DNA from: Cranoglanis bouderius
Taxonomy: Eukaryota > Chordata > Actinopteri > Siluriformes > Cranoglanididae
Assembly (NCBI GenBank): GCA_023630585.1
Contig: CM042547.1
Coordinates: 5,358,868-5,422,867 of the forward strand
Length of the DNA: 64,000 bases
Reading direction: 5' to 3'
Shown here: positions 1-13,957 of the stretch, piece by piece
Numbering within the stretch: position 1 is the first letter of the stretch
How the letters are laid out: the number at the start of each line of letters is the position of its first letter
The notes under the pieces: generated by a model
Database searches by the model: none
Seen by the model: the letters and a program-made list of their open reading frames with translations, nothing else
What the model was told of the DNA's origin: nothing
Translations under genes and position numbers: made by a program

Positions 1-575
1 GAGAACTGTACACTTGGCATCACTGGCTATACTTCTCCAAGCAACATGCATGGCACTAATTTACACCAGGTTTTCTGAGACGAACAAAATCGCTTGCAAA
101 ACTGGCTCCCGCCAATTGTCCAAAGTTTAGTACATTGATTTAGTACTCTTCATCAGTACTTTCAATTTCTCTGACCTTTTTTTGTGCAGAATTCCCAGTC
201 TTCCCACATATCGCCTACAACAGGACCAAATATTTTAGCACATGTGGACCATTGTGTCACTGTTGAAAAGTGTGTGTTCCCATTGGAAACCAGTGTATGC
301 AAATGTGTATGAATGGAAGAGATAGTCAAGCAGATTCCAACCTTCAAGATTCAGCTAAATGTGTAAAAGTTAGCATGACGCTCTCTGATCTATTAGTGTG
401 TAAAATGCTGAGACTAAGTTAACTGGCATTATAGTGAGAAAACAAACGAACAAACAAACAAAAAAACTAGCTTTAATAAATTTGCCTTTCCTAACTTAGT
501 TAACTGGTAGATTGTGATTTAGGGCAACGGGATCTGAATTGAGTTCATTTCTTGACCAGTGTTGATGTTCTGGTT

Positions 576-614
<39 letters not shown>

Positions 615-1018
615 CTTACAGCAAAGCATGGAATTCATACAAATTGATAAATGTGGTGTAACATTCTGTAGGATATCTAGGGTAGGAGTCAGAATCATAC
701 TTTTCCAGAAGGATCCACAAGCAGCAACTACACCAGGGCAACTGACTTGTTAATACACAGATTACAGAAGCATGTTCAATACCCAGGTATCCCAACAGGC
801 ATTTAAAAGTTTGAAAAAAAAAAAAAAAGACAAATATTTTAACTCCTCCAAAAATAATTGAATGATGCCCCTGGTAGGTGAAGTTTCCCTTCCATATTTA
901 TGAAATATACAGTTTCCTCAACCTGAAATATTGTATTTGAAGTATTGAATTGAAGGAACTAAATGAATCCAATTTTCTTCTCTGATCTTTTTCTCTCCAT
1001 CTCTCACTCAATCCTCAG
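1..1018 (+). other. dab1: dab1 intron (partial)
   Basis: This is non-coding sequence upstream of the first dab1 exon in the window. It holds a 38-nt poly-T run (about 577-614) and a short poly-A run near 816. No exon-like open frame with splice signals was seen. Confidence 0.8.
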
Positions 1019-1138
1019 GCTGAGCCGGTGATCCTCGACCTTCGTGACCTTTTCCAGCTGATCTACGAGATCAAGCAGAGAGAAGAGATTGAGAAAAAGG
1101 CTCAGAAAGACAAGCAGTGTGAACAAGCAGTTTACCAG
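1019..1138 (+). CDS. dab1: dab1 exon: PTB C-terminal helix and first tyrosine motif
   Basis: This exon has 40 codons, phase 0 to 0, with acceptor cctcag and donor CAG|gtgcca. It encodes AEPVILDLRDLFQLIYEIK and a charged helix, ending KQCEQAVYQ. This is the last helix of the PTB domain plus the first YQ tyrosine (the Tyr185 position in mouse). The next exon supplies the residues after YQ. Confidence 0.97.
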
Positions 1139-4100
1139 GTGCCATAAACAGAAACCCACCACACACACACACACACACACACATACATAAACCCACCCAG
1201 TCTTATATGAAGTCAAATCAAGAAATGGATAGAATTTATTCGAAAATAAGATTCACGAGGCAGCTTTCTTCTAAGCATTCCTTTCTTTCTGAGCTGGAGA
1301 TCTGCATGCGGGAATTTTTTTTCTTCCAAATTTATGTCGTCTCAAATTCTCAAATTCTCTCAGTTATTATGGACGACTGATGCTTTTCTTTTTGTCAATC
1401 ACAATAATTATACTCTGCCCTCATTTCTCTCCTCCTTTTTCCTCCTCTCTTTGCTCACCCTCCTTCACCAATTGCTAATTTTCTTTCCCTAATGGCAATC
1501 ACTCCTAAAGACCATTCTGGAAGAAGACGTGGAGGATCCGGTGTACCAGGTAACGCTGCGTGTTAAATCACTAATCATAATGTTTGCTTAAATGTACCCC
1601 GTCAAATTAGTCTGCCTGCTGGGTTCCCACACCTTAATATGCTTTTAATCTCTCTTGTATAAATAAATATCTTCCCCTCATTTTCCATTCTCTTTTCACA
1701 CAGCCTGAATTAATAAGTCTTGTTATTTCATCATTACGTGTGCATAAATCCATGGTGAATCATCCTCATTTTTTTTTTTTTTTTTTTTGCTTTTGTCAAT
1801 TTGATTGGGGTCTGTTGTGAGAATATTCAGACATAACCCCAGCCCTGAAAGGTTTCCTAGCTCTTACTGAAAACAGACAGCTTTAACACGTATCATAGTG
1901 GGCTCTGCGTGTATGAGTGTGTGTGAGTGTGTGTGTGTGTGTGTGCTTCCGTTTGTATTGTTCGTTCGTTGAATAGAGGTTGGTTTGAGGTAGTCTGGGA
2001 GAGAGAATAAAAAAAACTTGGATTAGGTAATCCCCTAACATAATGTGTTGGCAGTGACGTTTTGAATAAGAAGTGATTGGGCTCCATTCGTCTGTGACAT
2101 AGCCCTGAATATCACAAGCTGAAATTCTAGGCCAATTACAGTAATCTGTTTAAGAAATGATACAAAATAACTTTAAACAAAGCACCTATTAAATGCGCAA
2201 TAGCTTTCGGTGCTAGAATCATCAGTTCTGATGCTAAGCGGGCATCCTACAAATTAGCAGCTTCCCACTGAGAAGTCTAGAAGTGGGAAGGGATTAGCCA
2301 ATATCGGCAGCTAGGTTTAGAATAGGAGTGAATGAAATCGTTGATACGTTATGAAACAAATGACAGAGACTGCGCTATTATCTAAAATGGCACTGTATTT
2401 GCCGTATAAAGCGGCAGATATGCCATTAGGTAGAATGCTACATGCTGGTAATGCTATGGCGTCTCTGTATGGTTCCTGCATCACAGAGGAATATATCACA
2501 GAAGTGGGGCTGAATAGGTCTGCTGTTTGGCATGTATGAGCTCTGTGGCAATTTGGTGTGCTTATTTGCAACCCGGAGCCCAGCACCTAATGCCCCTAGA
2601 GGATTTTCCAACCCTTTGCTATGAGCAGGCCATGTTTCTGCATCACCAAGCGCTTACAAGTACAGCACGTGCCTCATTAAAGATGCATGAATCCGGCCAC
2701 AAAAAGCCGGAGAGGATCCTGCACTGTGATTTATTCCTGCTGAATGTGGGGGAATACACTGCATCATTCTGTTTGTAGGAAAACAGAAATGTACAGGTAT
2801 TGCTAGAGAATGACATATGTACAGGCGTACACTTCAATTTCTCGAAGAATAGATGAAGATCCCATCCACTGTTTAGTTGTACCGGCTAACCAGTGATTTG
2901 ATTACAACCAGTCCCAGTTTAGATATATTATATTTTGTTAATAATTTGATATACTGTGTATATAACTGTACATTTTATTATTCAAAGTATATTTAAAGCA
3001 TATTTTCTGACTATTTTGAGTATATTTTTGTGGCGGGAAGCATGACCAAAGCATCATCCAGGATAGTACTATCCAACAGGGTTATGGGGATCAGGGCGCT
3101 TCACAAGGCCTTGGTCGCTGTTTTTCCTTTGTGATCATTCTGCTGCCTATTCTCTTTTTTTCTCTTTCCCTTCCCCTCCTTCCTGTTCCTGTTTTCCTTC
3201 CCCTTCGATCTCGCCTTTGCTGCCGATGTTGTAGTACATTGTGTTTGAGGCGGGACACGAGTCCATCCGTGACCAATCAGAGGAGAGCATTTATCAGGTA
3301 CATTGCCACTCCCTATGTTCTACTACTATTTACAAGTAGTCAGATGTTGTTGTGGAGATGAATTGTCAGAACTCGATTGAAACTTCATTGATCAGCTTCT
3401 AAAACGTTTAGGAAAGAGTTTAGCCTCCATCAGAAACGCTTACATTATCTATAAAATATTTTGGAAAATTTGCCAAGGCCATGACATCATTAAACCATGA
3501 GATCACGATTGTTCTCAGGACAGGACCATTAAATAAAATCTGTATAGTCTTTGAAGGAAACGCTACAGACTCTTTTCTGTGTAGCTGCCAAACTCCCACC
3601 TGTGAATTAGACAGAACAGACACAGCGCTATGCTACGCTACGCTGCGCTAATTCACCGTGACAGCCATCTCGATGATTTACATTCTGTGCGTTTAGCACC
3701 ATGACCGTGACAACGGCAGGTGTTCTCCCCTCAGGGTCCGATGTGTCTTGTCACCTGTGGCTTCAGTCAGAAACACGTGATTGAGGCGCCAGCAAATTCA
3801 GTCGGGCTTAAAACAAACACGGGCGCTCCTGCTAGCCAGCACGGCCGCTAATTGTTCTGAGAGTATCTGGAAGTGGTTCGTTGCCGTGGACATTTACAGA
3901 GCTTCCACTTCCACTAGTTTTGTCGAATATTAAGACAGCGATGAGGGAAATGTCCAGGGCTGTCCGTTACCTTTTAAATGAATTGCTACACTAAGCCCTT
4001 AACCAGACTGTAAAGCTCGGGTTCTTGGCGCCGCATCGGCAGTCAGTATCAAAGAGACATCTGCACGCTGTCGGAAGCGTAGAAGCTGGAGCCTGATCAC

Positions 4101-5746
4101 TCGCGGCATCAAACGCGCTAACATATCAGCCAGGTTGAATTCAATCAGCGTGCGCATCATTTCTTGTGTTTGCTGATTGTAAGACATTTGGCGAAAATTG
4201 TGTGTTGAAGACGGATTACAAGATGATGAACCTTAGCCACAAGCGTTTTCTGAGGCATTCATTTGTGATGGAGGCTAAGCTTCAACTTAGAAAACACTGA
4301 AAGGTACATCATTTACTCAGAATAAGTATTTTAATTAGTATTTCAGTTTTTCCGAACTGAATTAGTCTGATGACGGCGAGCAAAATACTCTCTGCCCAGC
4401 TTTACTGTATGTATACGTATTAATGGAAACCTCCACCCTGAAGCACATTTAAATATGTTTATATTGAAAATTTTGTCATGTGTTTAATGATTCCGGTACT
4501 AATTTGTTAGTTGATGCCGCATTTTCGTTAATTCTGTATCAAGTAAGCGGTTGTGTGCGGCTCTGGCGTCACCATGGGGCTTTGCTTGTGTGGTTAATAG
4601 GAGATTCAGTAAGTGAAAACAGTCAGGTGTCCCTGTTAGCTCTGAAAAACAACACAGCAATAGCTCCTTTCCTCAAGGAAGTGATGTTCAGCGTCATATT
4701 GTTATTAAATCCAATGTTGAGGCTTTGGAAACTGATCTGTTTGAGCGAGAGTGTACAGATGAAGAGGACAGACGGAAGGACTAAAGCGCTGCCGCATGCC
4801 TCTTTAGGAAGACATGAAGGAAGGGATAAATCCTACTGGCAGTACTATCAGTGGGCAGGCAATCAAATAGCATTGTGGGTAAATTAGGAAACCAAATAAG
4901 CAAAGTGAAAATATACCATGATGAAAGAAAGAGAGCCAACTTGATCATAAAAGAAATCGTGTACACCTCTGAAGATAGCATATTGATTATAAATATTGAT
5001 ATGCAAGTCATTCAGGGTGGATTTCCCTTTAAAGCAAGCCTCAGGGACGTCAGGTAGCCTTGACTGTTGCTTGATTTTCACAGCAATATTGGTTAACTGA
5101 CCTTTCAAGTCTGTGGCAAGATTTATTCTGCCGTGTGAGTAAACAGCATGCATCTGTATCTCCTCCCGCACTACTGATGAAAGACAGAACGAGTGATTAA
5201 TCGCTGCCATCCGCTTTTCATCTTTAAATGAAAGCGATGGCAGGGAAAAAAAAAAAAAATTTCAAAATGAGCAATCGAATGAAAAGCTGCTGAGCTGCAA
5301 TCAACCAGCCAGGCAGAGGAACATTAAGAACAATGGCAAATTAGAGAGGGGAAAAGAGCTGAAAAATACAAAGGAAATGAAATCGCAACAGTGTGGGTGT
5401 GTACTGGTCAGTACGTTGGCCTCAGTGGAAGGAAAGGAAATGTGATATTTGACAGCATCTGAAGGACTTTGATTTAACATGGAATCCTAATACAAAAAGG
5501 CTCATATTAGGTAGTTTTCCTAAATATATAAATATTCACTTAAATAGGGAGTACAATGTTAACACACACATTTTTACACTACAAATACATTCAAATGCAC
5601 TTTTCAAGCCGGTTTCTGAAATGTGAAGTGATGTAACTTGTGCTGTGCTCGTGTGTTCGGCTGGACTCACCGCCCACCCCAGGTCCCTACCAGCCAACAA
5701 AAGGAGGGAGTGTATGACGTCCCAAAGCGACATCCAGTGAGTGGAG

Positions 5747-5782
<36 letters not shown>

Positions 5783-5882
5783 CTGTCCACCTTCTTGCAA
5801 GCCTCTCAAATCCGCAGGCTTAAATCCAAGTGTTGTTTTACGAGTTCATCATATTCCATGCTTTCTGGATGATTTTTGTGCA

Positions 5883-5928
<46 letters not shown>

Positions 5929-7228
5929 TTGCATGTTGTGTGTCAGTGGCTGATTGTTCCAGTGTACATTCTTGCTCTGTGCATCGTAATGAGAGGCTTG
6001 CGAGGGGTTTTTGTGCTTGGTGGGTTTGCATGCGGTGTGCTTGCTTTCACTCCATGTGTATGGCCAACTGACGGCATACTCAATGCCAAGCGTCAGAGAC
6101 ATCACGTTAATTCCACACCATGAATGTGTCATCATATGAATCATGCACAAGCTAATCCAAATGAGCCTGGCTCTGTATTTTACATGCTGCTCGCTGACTG
6201 CCTGATAAGACAAGACAAGCACTCAAGGTCAAACTGCCATACTGCATACTTTATTTCAGTTCTATAGCTTTAGACGGGACCTGGTTAACCTCACTGTCTC
6301 TGATCAGTTCATGCTTTGGTCATGATATGGCTATGATGTTTGTGGTTTAGATATGGCTGACTCGTTCGTACCAAGTGTTATTGCTGCTCTGTTTATTCAG
6401 TGCTAGCTTTTCTTCATTTCAGTACCCCCTCCTACTATGATATTTCTGTCATGCCCACTCATTTTTTTTAGGTGAACGTTAAGTTCTACCATTTTTTTAA
6501 CTGGCTAGTCAGAACTGTCCACTTGTGGATTTGAGTTTGTGTTATTCTTTCTCCTGTTTTCATCCTGTGCTCTTGTTCTGTTTTTATTCATCCCACCTTA
6601 CTTTCTGCTCCTTCCGTTCTCTCTTTTCTTTATCCACTCTCTGAGTCCTGACCTCCCAAGTGTGCATTCCAAGTCTCCTCCAAGCTGCCAAGCGCCTATC
6701 AAAACAGTATATCCTGTACTATGATAAAAAACCCACACCACCTCTCTGCCTCAGCCTTCTCTTTTCTTCTGCTCTACTCTCTTTTTATGCACCATTTCAC
6801 AGCTATGGCGCTTCAAGTCCATCCTTTGTGCATACTTGCGTGATCAGTCATTGCGCCAGAGATTAGCCAGACACTGTTAATTAAGTCAATGCAAAGCACA
6901 CACATGCGTATAATTAGCATCTCCTGTGAGACAGCTAATGGATAGGTGGTTTGTAGTGATGAAGATTGAGGAGTGTGCAAAAGGATTGTAGGGAAATTAA
7001 ACACATGAATGAAGGCGATTGAAAGTATCAGGAGCTTTGTGCAGGATTAGGTTGTATCAGGATATGGCCCTGCATACGTTCCCTTACAGATTAGGTAACT
7101 AAAACCGCTGAAAAAACTCCGCTAACTGTTACCATGGAAACCATTTAGCCCTAATACACTCGTATATTGTGGAATTGGGTGGTGTTTATTGTGGAACAAC
7201 TTTAGACAGGAGAGAAAGACGTCAGCTT

Positions 7229-7294
<66 letters not shown>

Positions 7295-10200
7295 CAAAAG
7301 TACATCTGTCCTCAACGGTTGGTAGTCTGCTCTCCATCATAAAGCTATGCCATGTGGATATGATACTATGTTGATTATACTTCTCTGTCGCATGAGTAGC
7401 CTATACGCTTTTGATTGACACATGGCTTATCAGTACAGTAACCTATAGTCGCTAGTTACTTCTCTTAAACTTTCCATGGTGATCCCTCAGGGAGTGTAAA
7501 AGACGGATAGATGACATCTCTGCTAATATTACTGTTGTCTGCCTGAGCTACTGGGTCCAGTAAACACTGATGAACCTGGCTCTGCGACCTTCAAAATTAC
7601 ACCAAGGGTTCACCATCGCCCTGGCAGGTAGTAAATACAACTCACACAAGATGTTCTAGAAGCTTGCTGTACCTTTTTGTAGAGCAGATGTGCTCAAACC
7701 AGGGACCCCTGGGCTAAAAAGTAAAAGTACAAAACAAGAAAAGCCTCCTTATGATCAGAACAAGTTTTAATTTTCTAAACATAGTCCAACTACTGACATA
7801 TTAAATAATAATAATGGAGCCACTGGAACATTCTTTTATCCACATAGACCCCAGACCAGTTACACTGTGTTAAAATTCAGATTCAATGAATAACTAACTA
7901 TGGTTAGACAGGAACAGGACAGTTCATGGTGGTAAATTGGTCTGCCAATTTATTTGGAGGTTGTTTGAACCTTGAGCAGGTTGAGTTTTGAATCTGGCTA
8001 TAACTAACCTTAAAAACTACTCACTTTTACTCCTTTAACTGCTTAATCCTGGTCAGGTGGCATCCCATCTGAGGTGAATTCTCCCACTTTACACCCAGCG
8101 TTACTGGGAAAGGCTCCAGATCCACAACAAGCCCGACCAGGATAAAGCGTTTACTTAAAAAGTTAATAAGCAGGAAAGCAGGAAATTATTTAGTAATAAT
8201 CAGGTCTTTACAAAATTAAGCTGTACCAAGTAACTAAGTACACTCTCCTTGTTTGCAGCAGAAAACAAAACAAAGATTTAATGCTATATATAATATACCT
8301 AATGACAAAAGTGTAAGATTCCCAGCTGGATACAGTAGTAGTGCTAGCTAACTTACCTTAGTTCAAAACCTCTTTTCTTGAGTTTAAGAGGGCAAGAAGA
8401 TCATCTCTGGAGTTTGTTTGGTTTGGCACTCTGGATCTTTTTGAGGAACGTCCCAATAATTTCCTCCTGTCTAAAATGATGGCTGATAAACGAATCTTTT
8501 CCTGTCAATGACTGTGAAACAGTGGTGGAAAAACACCTTTAGCTTTTAGTTATTTATACTGATCACACCACCTTCAGGCATTCTTCAATATTAATTAAGA
8601 AAATTCAAAAAATCTGTGACTGTGGATAAAGTTAATACCACTAACGCTAGTAATGTGACTGGTATAGAATTTGGTGCTTGTGGTGAGAATTCACGATGAC
8701 TATACAGTATGTCCAGTTATTGTTATAGTGACAGAACGTTAACAGACACGAGTGTCCATAAAAACAGTACATAATGGTGAATTCTTTCAAAACATTAAGT
8801 CTGGGAAATACAAAATTGTGCTATAAAATAGCTAGTAACTGCTAGATTTATTACAGAATGCTTTCATTGTTATCAATATCAATGTTATTATACAGTAGGG
8901 TCCAAAAGTCTGAGACCACATTGAAAACCTGGGATTTTCTTTTATTTAAAATGGGAAGTAAACAGACGTTTTTAGAATTTTTAAAATGTTCTGTTTACTT
9001 CCTATTTATTTATTTATTTAATAGCGTTAGTGGATTCTGCGCTAGGTCCCTATTTAAATGTAAGCAAATGTGTGATATTGACCATATTAACTGCTTTGTA
9101 CAAAAGGTCAGATTTACCTCATGTCTAATCTCTTCTATTGAAGCACGTGTTCAGACGACAATGGATGGATTTGATCTAAAATGGATGATAAGGTTTTGCA
9201 CAAACTTCATGCCAGCTCGAGTGCGTATTGTCATTAAAGCACAAAGGGACGAACCAAATACTAAGAAACTCTGAAACTCATGTAAATATTCTACTTTTCA
9301 CTCATGTTGTTGTCAATGATATAATTTGTAATAAAAATTGTTGTATTAAATTAGAAAAGAATGCAAAATTGAACCATTGTAACTAGTGCTCTCAGACTTT
9401 TTGAACCCCACTGTATGTTGAGCAGACTTTCTCTCTTTCACTTCCCCCTTATTTCAGCATTAGTAGGAGTGAAATGGCGTTTGGTGGCAGCAGGATGACT
9501 CCCATTGCTTTTTCATTACAGTCAGCTCTTATCTCTCTCCAAGGACGTTTTAATTAGCTACCTCTACCTGCCGTCTGTCCTTTCGTGCTAAATGCAAAGA
9601 GGCCATTGGGCTAATGATCCTCTGGTAAAAACTTGCCAGTCTAGCCATGTTTACCAATCTGGAGTCTGCTTCATCATAATGTCTTTCATTTAACTGCATG
9701 AATGCATGAGTGTATGTTTGATTGTGTATGCTCGCACTGTCAGTTCTGGTGATATGAGTAATATGGATTTGTGCCCCTCTACCCTGCACCTCTCTTTTCT
9801 CCTCTTGTCTTTCCATAAGTCGGAGGTATTTTATATAGCGATGCAGGATGTGAGATGATAGCAGATGCTGTTCATGGTCCCCTGCTCTTCTCCAGCTCGT
9901 ACTCATTAGGGAGGCCTATATCAGCACATTACTTTCCCATTAAAGCCCTTCTGGTGGCTCTGTGAAAGATAACTGATCAGTTTGCTTTTCCCCGGTGCCC
10001 CTGTGCTTGTGGTTGAGCTGGGGTTAGGTCTGAATGAAAATGAACATAACATTATTAGTAGCTATTCAAATGCCCAAGGCCTGTTGCATTCAGAGAGAAG
10101 TAAGGCTGGAGCGTGCAGAAACCATGAATGAGGTGTGAGGTAGTGAGCTAGAGTATGGGGCACAAAATCCCCCAAAATGACCTATGACCTTCCTTGAACA

Positions 10201-13200
10201 GGTAAAGTCCTGCCCATCCCATTTAAATTTTTCAACCTTTTCAATTCACAACCTCATTCTATTCCAAATGTTCACCTCCCTCCATGTGTGTGTGTGTATG
10301 ACTATGTGTGAGCGTAAATGTTTTTCCATCTGATCATCTCATGTTCCATCTAACCCCATGCTGCTATTTCAGAATGAACATAATGGCCAGACCAAACTGC
10401 TGGATCTAGATGCTGATCTAGTGCTGTTTCCTCAGGTAAGGTACACAGTGGTAAACAAAATGAGTAAAAAACACTCAGCTTCAGTGGCTTGACTTCTGTA
10501 TGATGGATGGATCAGCCATGTTGTTTTGAAATGGCAAAGTTAAAGTGATCCATACACAACCCTTATTTACTCTATTGCCTTCCCGCTCTGTAACTGATAT
10601 AAAGTGAATGTCACACTACCTGCCATAAGTGTTTAACGGCCCACTGCGTATGTGTGTGTGTGTGTGTGTGTGTGTGTCTTGAAGTGCCCTTGAAATGACC
10701 TGAAAGTCCAGCAATAACCTAAATATGCCCTTTTTTCCCTCCTGAATCAGACACCTGACCATTCATTAGTGACCCCTTCTTGTCCCCTTTGAATATAACC
10801 CTCCTCAGGCCAAGATATTTCCATACCAACCAGCCAGTGAAATAAAAAGGAAATAAATGTCTCGGTGCCGTTCTCAGTATGTGGCCTCACGGGACACCTA
10901 GTGTGAGCTGAAAGGTCAAACACATCATACGTAGATGGTGGATGGTGTGTGTAAGTGTGTTCAGCTCCTGTGCATGAGTTTGGACACCCATTTGTTCTCT
11001 TGCAAATCTGCACAGGCTATAAATGCTCCAAGAAATTCTGTAAGTGATATATTGTAATTTATCCCATCTTGTGCTTCTTGCAAGTTTCTGATTATGTCTG
11101 ATTCATAACTTTATATGAATAAATATAGGCACTACGGCATAGCGAACTAATCCCAGACAAGTTCTGGTGTGAAACTTCACTAAAACGGAATATCTGAATT
11201 TCTGTATTTGCAAAATATCTGATTGATTTTAATGACCGGACTAGGCCAAAGTGGTAGATATACACTGTTATAGTTTATATAAGGATATTTATTCCCCGTG
11301 ATCCTCGTGTCTGTATGTGGTGGGTATAAGTCATGACCTCATTTCATCTTCATCATAATCCATAATCCATATCACACTCTGTTAACATTCACACCCTGCT
11401 GCTACTGGGCAACTATGTCTGCTCATGACAGCTGTTTACCCAGAGGTAGGTGTCAATCGTACGAAGGAACAAAGTGACAGAAATTGAACAATGATGAAGA
11501 TGTCTCATCTTTTTTTCTCTTTACTACAGAATATCCACCAATTAGAGCTTTTTGGAGACATGTCTACTCCCCCTGATATCACCTCTCCTTCAGTGAGTGC
11601 TCACACACACTCACACACAATTAGCGGTATTTATATAACTGTATTTATATAATTTGCATATGTACACGGTGCGTTTGTGTTTGCTTTCAGACACCTGCCT
11701 CTCCGGCTACCGCTCTCGACCCAACGCTGCTCCACCAGCCCCCCTCAGAACTGTTTGCTGCATTCAACCCTGCCTCTGTGCCCTCAGGTCAGTTTAACTA
11801 TTTATGTGCAAGATGGAGAGAGTGACAGACTGAATGAAGTGTTCTCTCCTCTTGCTGTAGAATATGAATGCTCTCATTACCCGCCTGTATACTCAGTTGC
11901 ATAGCAAAAGCTTTACAAAGAGGACTGAATTAACCACCTAGTGTAGCCCCAGTCCAGTTTGTGTGTGTGTTTGTGTGAGACTGTGTCTGTGTCTTGTCCC
12001 TCAGGTTAGTTTGTTTAGTGCAGTCATAAAGAACTAAGCATTAAAGCGATTCTGATGGAGTTTTGTGGCTGGGTATGTGTGCGCATCTGTGGGCTTTCAC
12101 AAATCTCTAAGAACAAGAAGAATTAGGCACAAGAATAGCTTAGTGCTGGCATATTGATGGGGAATAAGGCAGATTTCCTTTCTCAGTTCTAGCTCATCTT
12201 CTTGGCTAGAAACATGATATGGCACATAGGGTGTGATATTCATAGTGTGCTGCACACATTTTCCAAGCCGCTTTCCAAAATTGTGCTAATATTCCTGCCT
12301 ATAAAGACCCATGTCCAAATGGTATTTTCTCAACTTCAAGCGAAGTCTTAAAAGTCCTGTCCTATTTCATACAGCCAGATTTTGTGGTAGCACATTATTA
12401 AAGTTTGACACCCCTGCTCTAGGACATCTTGTTGAATCTAGGCTGCTAATTTTCAGGCTACGTCATTCAACTACTAACTAAATCATTTTAAGAGTAACAA
12501 AAAAGAGCGGCTGTTGTTGAGTTGTGGCTTCTATCTTTTGACACTGTCTGAAGTCATATATTTAATATGATCAGTAGAATTTGGAGACTGCAATATTGAA
12601 TTAGTTTTGTGAGATGCAAAACTAATTCAATATTGCAGTCACCAAATTTATTGCCATTATAGAGACAAAGAATTCAACAAGATGTCCTAGAGCAGGGGTG
12701 TCAATCTCATATTCTATCTGGGCCACATCAGGATTCTTTTGGGTCATAAACAAAGACATTTTTAAAATGTATTTTTATGTATCCTATTGACGAACATCAA
12801 TAACCTCGGCTCTGAAACTAGAATAGGGCAATACTAGGAAAAATAAGGGCTAACGGACACAATTCGACTGCGTGCATTATTAGGTGACGACATTTATGTC
12901 TGACTTGCATCAAACAAAGCAAATAGGTATTGATTTTAACCACAGTTTCAACCCAGCCATAGATGTGAGCCTACATACTCTATGTTCTGTCACCCAGATG
13001 GTAGTCTAAGACTCGGAACCCAACAAAATATCACGGGAGTGTGGGTAGGAACTGGCGGTCAGATATGAAACTTAGGAGACAAAGAAAGGTCATGTTCATT
13101 AACACAGAGCCTTTAAAGTGCTCGTGAGGGATGGTGTAATGGACATAATGCATTTAATTCGCTCATAATTAATAAATGCTTTATTCTGGTCAAGGTCACA

Positions 13201-13911
13201 GTAGTGAATCACTAATTATTATGTTTATATTTTGAGAAATAGAACTGAATAAGTTCATCAGAAAATATCATAGGCATGTGCATACAGCAATAACAGTAAT
13301 AACTGTCAGTAATAATAGTCAAACTTTCTACAAGATGATTTCTTCAGGAAATGGCGGGAATGGGATTAAAAAAAAAAAAAACATCTGGCCACAAAACATC
13401 TAATATCTTGTGAAACATCTAATAACATCTGATTCTCAGATGTTGCAGTCTGATTGGTACACACTTTCATGCATACACACTTCTGTGCATTGGTTCACAG
13501 TTATAAAAGAAATGTTAAACACAGTGACACAATGAGCTTTTATGTGCAGGTTACCTGAAGTTTACAGAATTACATTTTTCAAAGTTCATAAAGAGCTTTT
13601 TGAAGCAGTTCATGTTCGCACCAACACACCCTTTCACACAATACGGACAATTTGGAAATGCCAATCAGCCTACAGCACATGTCTTTGGACTGCGGTAGGA
13701 AACCAGAGTGCCTGGAGGAAACCCCCAAAGCACGGGGAAAGCATGCAAACACCACACACGCAGGGAGGAGGCGGGATTCGAACCCCCAACCCTGGAGGTG
13801 GTTCATTTTACAGCTACTCCACTTGATAGACATGTAAAATACTGAGCAACACTGTGATCTTTTGGGTTTATTTTGCACTTGCACTTCTTTATGAACATGA
13901 ATACAGGAAAA

Positions 13912-13957
<46 letters not shown>

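Larger units (their letters stand above)
5737..10372 (+). other. dab1: dab1 intron with microsatellites and a MITE
   Basis: Contents: GT tracts at 5748-5778 and about 5884-5928, a TA tract at about 7228-7290, a Tc1-type MITE at 8893-9413, and a degenerate SINE-like tail near 8040-8150. The segment at about 9480-9960 is non-repetitive. The 33-codon insert exons known from some mammalian Dab1 isoforms were not seen. Confidence 0.6.

Noticed and set aside
4480..4887. 135-codon open frame on the plus strand
   Set aside because: No recognisable domain, no splice or start context of note, lies deep in a dab1 intron; a chance frame is more likely.
8858..9274. 138-codon plus-strand frame
   Set aside because: It lies almost wholly inside a Tc1-type MITE (8893-9413) and shows no transposase motif.
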